Assembly (NCBI RefSeq): GCF_024345995.1
Contig: NZ_JAGQCE010000003.1
Location: forward strand, 144,759 to 208,758
Length of the DNA stretch: 64,000 nucleotides
DNA from: Synechococcus sp. Cruz-7E5
Lineage (GTDB): Bacteria; Cyanobacteriota; Cyanobacteriia; PCC-6307; Cyanobiaceae
Direction: 5' to 3'
Shown here piece after piece: positions 57,623-64,000 of the stretch. The position numbers and the translations under genes are program-made. Within the stretch, counting starts at the first letter, position 1. Every line of letters starts with the position of its first letter. The notes beneath the pieces are model-generated. The model worked only from the letters and a program-made list of their open reading frames with translations, was not told the origin of the DNA and searched no databases.

Positions 57623-58738
57623 ATGCAGGTGTCGCCGCATTTCCTGACCTTGCTGCGCTTGCAGCTAGAGCAGTTCTCCGACCGCAGCGACATCCGCTCT
57701 CTGGTTGTCTATCTGGCCATTCCCCGCGCTGACGGCAAGCCGGCCCTGATGCCGGCAGGCCACTGGCCTCCACAACGCATGGTCCTTCCCCCCGTAGAGG
57801 AAGACGAGACTCTGCTGCTGCCCAGTGAGCAGCGCCGCTGGCTGCCCCTGCGCCACCAGAGCACGCTGCTGGGCGCCCTGCGGGTGGAACTGGCTGGGAG
57901 TGCCTGGCCGGCCAACCTCCATCCACGGCTGCAGGCGGCGGCCCAGGTCCTCACCGAGGCCCTGCTGCTGGATCTGGAGCACCAACGGCTGAGCGAGCAG
58001 CTGGAGAGGCAGCAGCAGCAGTTGCGCCTGCTGGTGCACCAGATGCGCAACCCCCTGGCCGCCCTGCGCACCTTTGCCCAGCTGCTCAAACGACGCCTCG
58101 AGGGCGATCCCGAGAACCGCGCACTGGTGGAGAACCTGCTGGTGGAAGGGCAGCAGCTGCACCGTTACATCGAAGCGATCGACGGGCTCACGGATCCAGC
58201 GGCACTCCAGTCCGGCCCCCAGAGTTCAGGCCCCCTGCTGCTGCCGCCGTCCCTCCAGGCCGGCAACGCCGCACCCCTGCAGGAGCGGATCGAGCCCCTG
58301 CTGCAGCGCGCAGCCGCCACCGCAGCCCTGCAGGGGCGCCCCTGGCAGGGCCCCAGCTCTTTGCCGGACTGGCGCGGCGACAGCGCCGCCGTGGCCGAAA
58401 TTCTGGCCAACCTGCTGGAGAACGCCTTCCGCTACAGCCCCGAAGGCAGCAGCGTGGGACTGCACACCGCCATGGCATCTGGCGGAAGCCCCAGGCTCAC
58501 CGTCTGGGATGGCGGCGGGGCGATCTCTCCGGACGAGCGGGAGGCGATCTTCGGACGAGGGATCCGGGGGGAGCGGGGCCAGGCCCTCCCTGGTACGGGC
58601 CTGGGGTTGGCCCTGGCCAGGGATCTGGCCCGCAGCCTGGGTGGTGAACTGAGTCTGCTCTGCCCTCCCAAACTCGCTGCCAGCGATCTGCCCGACGCCG
58701 GCAACGCCTTCCTGCTGGAGCTGCCGCCCAGCGCCTAG
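57623..58738 (+). CDS. Soluble sensor histidine kinase
   Basis: 371 residues without membrane segments. An N-terminal GAF-like region (residues 20-115) is followed by a coiled linker and a kinase core: H-box LRLLVHQMRNPLAALRTFAQ (His139), N-box EILANLLENAFRYSPEGSS and G-boxes. Cytoplasmic; its partner is not adjacent. The H-box form HQMRNPLAALRTF is seen in cyanobacterial kinases of the light/redox type, but I cannot assign a specific name. The stop overlaps cobS by 4 bases (convergent). Confidence 0.88.
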   Translation: MQVSPHFLTLLRLQLEQFSDRSDIRSLVVYLAIPRADGKPALMPAGHWPPQRMVLPPVEEDETLLLPSEQRRWLPLRHQSTLLGALRVELAGSAWPANLHPRLQAAAQVLTEALLLDLEHQRLSEQLERQQQQLRLLVHQMRNPLAALRTFAQLLKRRLEGDPENRALVENLLVEGQQLHRYIEAIDGLTDPAALQSGPQSSGPLLLPPSLQAGNAAPLQERIEPLLQRAAATAALQGRPWQGPSSLPDWRGDSAAVAEILANLLENAFRYSPEGSSVGLHTAMASGGSPRLTVWDGGGAISPDEREAIFGRGIRGERGQALPGTGLGLALARDLARSLGGELSLLCPPKLAASDLPDAGNAFLLELPPSA

Positions 58739-59514
58739 CCCGCCCCAGCCACGAGGGCAGCCAGGGCCAGCAGCAGCAGGGTCAGGCTCTCCACCCATTC
58801 CACGCAGGCGCCATAGCTGTCACCGCTGTGCCCCCCCAGGCGGCGGCCCAGCCCCAGCGGCACCAGCCAAGCCGGCAGCAGGCCCAGCAAGCCCTGCCAG
58901 GGCCAACCCATCGACGCCCCCGCCAGGGTGAGCGGCACCAGCAACACCAGCGCTGGTCTGAGCTCCCGGCCGAGGCCGAGCCAGTGCAGCTGATGAAACG
59001 CGGCGGTGCCGGCGGGCCGCAGGTAGGGGAAGAGGTGCATGGCAAGCAACGGGGCGATACGGCCCCACACCCCGGCCCAGACCAGGCCGAGAGCCACCAG
59101 GGGACCGAGGTTCAGCTCCGCCAGGGTGAGCAGCGCGGCCGCCCGCAGCAACAGCACCTGAACCAGGGCCAGCACCCCACTGGCCCCGACCCGGCTGTCG
59201 TCCATCGCCTCCAGGGCCCGCTCGCCGGCCGCCAGGCCATCGGCCGTGTCCATCACCCCATCGGCGTGGATTCCGCCCGTCAGCCAGAGGCCAAGGGCCA
59301 AGACCAGGGCTAGGCGGGCCCCTCCCGGGAGCCAGGGTTCCGCCAGGCACCAGAGCAAGCCCTGCAGCAGGCCCTGCAGCAGGCCGATCCAGGGGGCGAA
59401 GCGGGCAATCCGCTCAAAGCGGGGCTGCAACCGTGGCCAGGCGGGCAGCACCGTGTAGAAGATCCAGGCCCCGGCCAGATCGCGCAGCCAGGGAGGCGCC
59501 GTAAGGGGCCTCAT
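58735..59514 (-). CDS. cobS: Cobalamin (5'-phosphate) synthase / adenosylcobinamide-GDP ribazoletransferase
   Basis: 259 residues from ATG 59514 (59523 possible). Multi-helix membrane protein with IFYTVLPAWP, the metal-site motif LWLTGGIHADGVMDTADGLA and MDDSRVGASGVLALV and GGHSGDSYGACVEW, all diagnostic. It joins the lower ligand to adenosylcobinamide-GDP, completing (pseudo)cobalamin. With the riboswitch-controlled permease at 11.5 kb this supports an active corrinoid pathway. tgt lies divergent, 53 bases from the start. Confidence 0.95.
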   Translation of the reverse strand: MRPLTAPPWLRDLAGAWIFYTVLPAWPRLQPRFERIARFAPWIGLLQGLLQGLLWCLAEPWLPGGARLALVLALGLWLTGGIHADGVMDTADGLAAGERALEAMDDSRVGASGVLALVQVLLLRAAALLTLAELNLGPLVALGLVWAGVWGRIAPLLAMHLFPYLRPAGTAAFHQLHWLGLGRELRPALVLLVPLTLAGASMGWPWQGLLGLLPAWLVPLGLGRRLGGHSGDSYGACVEWVESLTLLLLALAALVAGAG

Positions 59515-59567
59515 CGCCCACACCAGGGCGAACGAACTAAGTTCAACGCCGAACCGTTCCAGCCGCC

Positions 59568-60713
59568 GTGACCCGCTCCGCCGCAGCGGCCGACCTCTTC
59601 CGGTTCGAGATCACGGCCCAGTGCCCTTGTACCCAGGCCCGCTGCGGCGTCTTTCACACGCCCCATGGCCGCGTTGAAACGCCCCGCTTCATGCCGGTGG
59701 GCACCCTGGGCACCGTGAAGGGGGTGACCCCGGCCCAGCTGGCGGCCACCGGCGCCCAGATGGTGCTCGCCAACACCTATCACCTGCACCTCCAGCCCGG
59801 TGAGGGGATCGTGGCCGAAGCCGGCGGGCTGCACCGCTTCATGGGCTGGGATGGGCCCCTGCTCACCGATTCGGGTGGATTCCAGGTGTTCAGCCTCGGC
59901 AGGATAAATCTGATAAGTGACGAGGGAGTGGTGTTCCGCTCGCCCCGCGACGGCGCCCGCATCAACCTCACACCGGAGCGTTCGATGCAGATCCAGATGG
60001 CGCTCGGGGCTGATGTGGCCATGGCCTTCGATCAGTGTCCGCCCTATCCCGCCAGCGAAAACGACGTGGGCGAGGCCTGCCGCCGCACCCACGCCTGGCT
60101 GGAGCGTTGCATGGCCACCCATGACCGCAGCGACCAGGCGCTGTTCGGCATTGTTCAGGGGGGCACGTTCCCCCATCTGCGCGAGCAGGCGGCACGGACT
60201 GTGAGTGCCATGGACCTGCCCGGTATCGCGATCGGCGGCGTGAGCGTGGGGGAGCCGGTGGAGGCCATGCACCGGATCGTGCGCCAGGTTGCGCCGCTGC
60301 TGCCCAGGGATCGTCCCCGCTACCTGATGGGTGTGGGCAGCCTGCGGGAGATGGCGATCGCCGTGGCCCAGGGCATCGACCTGTTCGACTGCGTGCTGCC
60401 CACCCGCCTGGGCCGCCACGGCACCGCCCTGGTGGGGGGCGAACGCTGGAACCTGCGCAACGCCCGTTTCCGCCACGACCACACCCCGCTCGATTCCAGC
60501 TGCGCCTGCCCGGCCTGCACCTGTCACAGCCGGGCTTATCTGCATCACCTGTTCCGCAGCAACGAACTGCTCGGCCGGATCCTGCTCAGCCTGCACAACC
60601 TCACCCAGCTGATTCGCTTCAGCACAGCCATGGCGACGGCCATCCGCGAGGGCTGCTTTGCAGAGGATTTCACTCCCTGGGAGCCCGGCTCCGGAGCAGC
60701 TCACACGTGGTAG
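59568..60713 (+). CDS. tgt: Queuine tRNA-ribosyltransferase
   Basis: 381 residues from GTG 59568. Catalytic motif [15 protein letters not shown], zinc-site [20 protein letters not shown], and [16 protein letters not shown]. It exchanges guanine-34 for the queuine precursor in tRNA anticodons. psbK follows 34 bases later on the same strand; this tgt-psbK order is common in picocyanobacteria. Confidence 0.96.
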   Translation: MTRSAAAADLFRFEITAQCPCTQARCGVFHTPHGRVETPRFMPVGTLGTVKGVTPAQLAATGAQMVLANTYHLHLQPGEGIVAEAGGLHRFMGWDGPLLTDSGGFQVFSLGRINLISDEGVVFRSPRDGARINLTPERSMQIQMALGADVAMAFDQCPPYPASENDVGEACRRTHAWLERCMATHDRSDQALFGIVQGGTFPHLREQAARTVSAMDLPGIAIGGVSVGEPVEAMHRIVRQVAPLLPRDRPRYLMGVGSLREMAIAVAQGIDLFDCVLPTRLGRHGTALVGGERWNLRNARFRHDHTPLDSSCACPACTCHSRAYLHHLFRSNELLGRILLSLHNLTQLIRFSTAMATAIREGCFAEDFTPWEPGSGAAHTW

Positions 60714-60747
60714 CGTCCAGCCCATATCACGTTTTCGCCGTTCAGGG

Positions 60748-60900
60748 ATGGTCTTCTCCGCGCTGATCTCCGCCACCACCCTGGCCGAACTTCCTGAGGC
60801 CTACCAGGCCTTCGGCCCACTGGTCGACATCCTGCCGATCATCCCCCTTTTCTTCCTGCTGCTGGCTTTCGTCTGGCAGGCCTCCGTCGGCTTCCGCTGA
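60748..60900 (+). CDS. psbK: Photosystem II protein PsbK
   Basis: 50 residues from ATG 60748. The mature sequence [20 protein letters not shown], then [16 protein letters not shown] is diagnostic. A short pre-sequence [14 protein letters not shown] is removed on maturation. PsbK binds near CP43 and PsbZ in PSII. 34 bases after tgt. Confidence 0.96.
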   Translation: MVFSALISATTLAELPEAYQAFGPLVDILPIIPLFFLLLAFVWQASVGFR

Positions 60901-60947
60901 GCCGTCGCGCCAGGCAGGCACATCACACCACAGCTCGGGGCAGCGCC

Positions 60948-61679
60948 TCAGCCGCCCCGCAGCACAGCCCAGGCAAAAGCAGGCAGCGCCAGCATCCTTC
61001 GCCAACGGCTCGGTTCCTGAATCAACCGGTACAACCATTCGATCTGCAGGGCTCCCATCCAGGCGGGGGCCCTTTTTTTGGTCCCGGCCCAGACATCGAA
61101 ACTGCCGCCCACCCCCATCCAGAGGCCGTTCTGGCCCTGATGCAGCCGCTGGATCCAGGTTTCCTGGCGAGGGACCCCCAGCGCCACCAGCACCAGATCC
61201 AGCTGGCTGGCTTGCAACGTGGCTTCCAGCCCCGGCCAGGCCGCATCAGCTTGGTAGCCGTGTATCGCAGCGACCAGATCGAGCGCCGGCAGTCGCTGCA
61301 GCAGGCGCTCCCGCAGGCGCTCCATCACGGTGGGTGATGCCCCCACCAGGGCCACCCGCCATCCCCGCTCGGCAGCCTCCACCAGCAGCCGATCAGCCAG
61401 CTCGATGCCCGGGCTGCGTCTCACCCGGTACCCCTGCCGCCCCAGGGCCCAGACCACCCCCGCCCCATCGGGGATGACCAGTTCGGCGGCTCGAATCACA
61501 TCCCCGAGGGCCGGATCCTCGAGCGCTGCCATCGTCATCTCGGCGTTGAGGGTGACGATCTGACCGCCGCCGCGGCCGTGGAGCACCAGCGCGGCATCCG
61601 CCACATCGGCGCAGACATCGACCGGCAGTCCCAGCACCTTCGAGCGCAGGCCCCCGGGAACCTGAGTTTCCGTCACCAT
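60948..61679 (-). CDS. WecG/TagA/CpsF-family glycosyltransferase
   Basis: 243 residues from ATG 61679 (61730 also possible). Family motifs: IVTLNAEMTMAALEDP, ADLVIPDGAGVVWALG-like ELVIPDGAGVVWALGRQGY, WRVALVGASPTVMERL, LVALGVPRQETWI and GVGGSFDVWAGTKKRAP. It adds N-acetylmannosamine(uronate) to lipid-linked GlcNAc in surface-glycan synthesis; a likely partner for the WecA/MraY-type transferase at 43778. Divergent from the large gene after it. Confidence 0.92.
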   Translation of the reverse strand: MVTETQVPGGLRSKVLGLPVDVCADVADAALVLHGRGGGQIVTLNAEMTMAALEDPALGDVIRAAELVIPDGAGVVWALGRQGYRVRRSPGIELADRLLVEAAERGWRVALVGASPTVMERLRERLLQRLPALDLVAAIHGYQADAAWPGLEATLQASQLDLVLVALGVPRQETWIQRLHQGQNGLWMGVGGSFDVWAGTKKRAPAWMGALQIEWLYRLIQEPSRWRRMLALPAFAWAVLRGG

Positions 61680-61773
61680 CACGGCCAGGTCCCTTCGGAC
61701 CACAGGGGAGAATCTAGGGAGAGTACCCATCTGCAGGGCAGATCCCTCCATCAACCTCGCAACCAGGCCGACC

Positions 61774-64000
61774 ATGACGAGCGAGTGGACCCGCGATGGG
61801 GGCCTGGAGCCGCCCCTGCAGGAGCAGCTGGGCGCCCGCCAGCTCAGCGACGAAGACGCCCACGAGCTGCTTCGCCACCTCGACAGCCAGATCGAGCGGG
61901 TGGTGCTGGCCCGTCAGCATCCGATCAGCGGACTGCTGCCGGCGAGCACCGCCAACACCGTACATGGCAACTACGGCGATGCCTGGGTGCGGGACTGCGT
62001 CTACTCGATTCAGTGCGTCTGGGGGCTCGCCCAGGCCCACCGCCGCCTGAATGGACCCTGCACCCGCAGCCATGAGCTGAACCAGCGGGTGCTGCAACTG
62101 ATGCGCGGCCTGCTCAGCGCCATGATGCGCCAAGCACCGAAGGTGGAGCGCTTCAAGCGCAGCCTTGACCGGCTCGACGCCATCCATGCCAAGTTCGACA
62201 CCGGCACGGGCAACCCGGTGGTGCCCGACGACGGCTGGGGGCATCTGCAGCTTGACGCCACCGCCCTCTATCTGCTGCAACTGGCCCAGCTGACCCGGGC
62301 CGGGCTGGTGGTGGTGCAGAGCAGCCATGAGCGGGACTTCCTGCAGAACCTGGTGTATTACGTGGCTCGGGCCTACCGGATCGCCGACTACGGCATCTGG
62401 GAGCGGGGCGACAAGGGCAATCACGGCGAACCGGAGCGCAACGCCAGCTCGATCGGCCTGGTCAAGGCGGCCCTGGAGGCCCTGGAGGGCCTCGATCTCT
62501 ACGGCCCCTATGGCGACGGCAGCTTCTGCCTGCACATCCCCCATCCGGCGATTGTGCGGCTGCGGCGGGCCCTGCAGGCCCTGCTGCCGCGGGAGTCGGC
62601 CAGCAAGGAGGTGGACAGCGCCTGCCTCTCAGTGATCGGCTACCCCGCCTGGGCGGTGGAGGACCCGGAGCTGGTGGAGCGAACACGCAGCAAGATCCGC
62701 CGAGATCTCGGCGGCGCCTACGGCTACAAGCGCTTTCGCCGCGACGGCCACCAGACCCTGGTGGAGGACCACGAACGGCTCCACTACGAACCGGAGGAAC
62801 TGGCCCAGTTCGAGGGCATCGAGTGCGAGTGGCCCCTGTTCTTCGCCTATGAGCTGGTCACGGCCTGCTGCGAGGAGCGCTGGAGCGAGGCCTGGCAATG
62901 GCGGCGGCGCCTCGAGGCGGTGAGCGTGGAAGTCGATGGCGTGCCCGAACTGCCCGAGCTCTACCTGGTGCCGGCCGACGCGATTGAGGCGGAACGACTC
63001 CATCCCGGCACCCAGGAACGGATCGCCAATGAGAACGTGCCTCTGCTCTGGACCCAGAGCCTCACCTGGCTGGGGGACCTGCTGCTCAACGGTCTGTTGA
63101 GTCCGGAGGACATCGATCCCAGCCACCGCCGCCAGCCGGCACCCCTCGGCGCTGAGCGGGTGCTGGTGGCCCTGGTGCCTGAGAACGACACCATTGCCGC
63201 GGCGCTGGAGCAAGCCGGCCTGCCGGTGACCCGAGCCCACGGCTCGGTGCGGGTGGCCAGCTCCAGGGAACTGGGCCGACGCATGGCCTCGGTGGGCGCG
63301 AACGCCAGGCTTGGTCTCAGTGGCTATCCACCGGTGCGTATGGAAACCATGGCGACGGCCCTGCTGTATCGCAGCACCGCTGGGAGTGACCAGAACGGGA
63401 GCTGCAACGAGATGATGGCTTTCCTGCCTTCGGTGCTGGAGGAGGGCACCTTCTATCTGGCTGACGACCCGGAGCAGCTGGTGGACACCGTGACCAGTGA
63501 GCTTCGGCTGCTCCAGCGGCAGTGGCGCGGCGATGGCCTGCCCCTGCTGTTGATCCCCCTGGCAGCCAGTCCCTTCCAGCGGGATCCCGCCACCTTGATC
63601 CGCATGGGTGAAGCCCTGCGCAGCGGTCTGGTGGAAGGCGTACCGGTGCAGCTCGATCGTCTCGAAGGACTGATCGATCAGGTCTGCTGGGAGGAGCTGC
63701 CGCCACCCCAGGAGCAGCCCCTGGCGAGGCGCAGCCAGCCGGCCGCCCCAGTGCTGCGCCACAGCACCAGCCAGAAGCCGCTCACGATCCAGCAGGAACA
63801 GGAACTGGAGGACATCGCCATCCCAGGACTGGCGGATCTGCTCTGGCGCAGCACCTCTCTGCCCGAGCAGGCTGAAGTGCTGGAGCAACTGGTGCAGCGG
63901 CTGGGGCGGAGCGCGATCCTGCAGGGCCCATCCAGCGCCGGACCGCTGAAGCTGCAGGCGCTGGTGGAGGAGATCTACCGCCGGGGCCTGGCCGAAGGTG
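61774..64000 (+). CDS. GH15 / phosphorylase-kinase alpha-beta-like protein, 3' truncated
   Basis: 742 codons are visible from ATG 61774 and the frame is open at the edge. It begins MTSEWTRDGGLEPPLQEQLG and includes ISGLLPASTANTVHGNYGDAWVRDC (in parts: GLLPASTANT; NYGDAWVRDCVYSI), PDDGWGHLQLDATALYLL and GAYGYKRFRRDGHQTLVED. These match the (alpha/alpha) GH15-like half of eukaryotic phosphorylase b kinase regulatory subunits and their bacterial relatives. Bacterial function is unsettled; glucan handling is likely. Divergent promoter with the WecG-type gene, 94 bases apart. Confidence 0.88.
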   Translation, partial: MTSEWTRDGGLEPPLQEQLGARQLSDEDAHELLRHLDSQIERVVLARQHPISGLLPASTANTVHGNYGDAWVRDCVYSIQCVWGLAQAHRRLNGPCTRSHELNQRVLQLMRGLLSAMMRQAPKVERFKRSLDRLDAIHAKFDTGTGNPVVPDDGWGHLQLDATALYLLQLAQLTRAGLVVVQSSHERDFLQNLVYYVARAYRIADYGIWERGDKGNHGEPERNASSIGLVKAALEALEGLDLYGPYGDGSFCLHIPHPAIVRLRRALQALLPRESASKEVDSACLSVIGYPAWAVEDPELVERTRSKIRRDLGGAYGYKRFRRDGHQTLVEDHERLHYEPEELAQFEGIECEWPLFFAYELVTACCEERWSEAWQWRRRLEAVSVEVDGVPELPELYLVPADAIEAERLHPGTQERIANENVPLLWTQSLTWLGDLLLNGLLSPEDIDPSHRRQPAPLGAERVLVALVPENDTIAAALEQAGLPVTRAHGSVRVASSRELGRRMASVGANARLGLSGYPPVRMETMATALLYRSTAGSDQNGSCNEMMAFLPSVLEEGTFYLADDPEQLVDTVTSELRLLQRQWRGDGLPLLLIPLAASPFQRDPATLIRMGEALRSGLVEGVPVQLDRLEGLIDQVCWEELPPPQEQPLARRSQPAAPVLRHSTSQKPLTIQQEQELEDIAIPGLADLLWRSTSLPEQAEVLEQLVQRLGRSAILQGPSSAGPLKLQALVEEIYRRGLAEG

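Overview
The window is high-GC, densely packed DNA from a unicellular alpha-type cyanobacterium, most like Cyanobium or a freshwater/estuarine Synechococcus. The evidence is the set of photosystem II small-subunit genes (psbH, psbN, psbI, psbK), ntcA, ycf66, an ictB-family gene, many cyanobacteria-restricted DUF families (DUF3177, DUF3084, DUF3146, DUF3155, DUF3181, DUF3769, DUF1997, DUF4079), and repeated copies of the cyanobacterial octamer GCGATCGC (HIP1). I see no prophage, insertion sequence, integrase or CRISPR array. It reads as chromosomal backbone.

Layout. 1-3.7 kb: a deacetylase-family gene cut by the window edge converges on an acyl-CoA-ligase/GNAT fusion. 3.8-7.6 kb: a phosphate-stress block on the minus strand (pstS/sphX, a CRP-family regulator resembling ptrA, phoB, phoR) with Pho-box-like repeats. 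7.7-12.1 kb: the most accessory-looking stretch, with a Nif11-domain peptide plus ParB-like protein, a DUF1611/PLP-racemase pair behind a structured leader, a possible overlapping small gene, and a cobalamin riboswitch driving a HupE/UreJ-type metal permease. 12.1-22.9 kb: tRNA-Leu, ycf66-ileS, two small membrane/hypothetical genes, and a tight run FIST-trmB-ictB-sugar kinase converging on glmM. 22.9-31.9 kb: lytic transglycosylase, NIL-domain ferredoxin, thioredoxin-like membrane protein, thyX, dcd, CobO-like protein, ntcA, and DUF3084 with a RuvC-fold protein. 31.9-37 kb: psbH-tatA-pth-DUF3146 opposed by psbN, a GH38 alpha-mannosidase, then psbI. 37-46.6 kb: a large LptD-like outer-membrane protein, leuCD, cinA, a WecA/MraY-type transferase, glyA and tRNA-Arg. 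46.7-57.2 kb: small hypotheticals, murJ, sfsA, the ammonium transporter amt, ispH, purH, and an esterase. 57.2-64 kb: a 405-base hairpin-rich gap, a soluble histidine kinase, cobS, tgt, psbK, a WecG/TagA glycosyltransferase and the start of a GH15/phosphorylase-kinase-like gene that runs off the window.

Connections. Nutrient control recurs. phoBR/ptrA/pstS handle phosphate, ntcA carries a near-perfect NtcA-type promoter of its own, and amt has a weaker one. Cobalamin appears three times: the riboswitch-controlled permease, cobS, and a CobO-like protein that lacks the usual Walker A motif. Nucleotide (thyX, dcd, purH) and envelope (glmM, murJ, WecA-type, WecG-type, LptD-like, lytic transglycosylase) functions are interleaved.

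The least explained signals are a perfect 17-bp inverted repeat inside the catalytic domain of the transglycosylase gene, the DUF1611-racemase pair with competing leader hairpins, the 18-bp palindrome upstream of ntcA, and the possible small RNA before the histidine kinase gene. Family names come from recognition of sequence motifs. No database search was possible.
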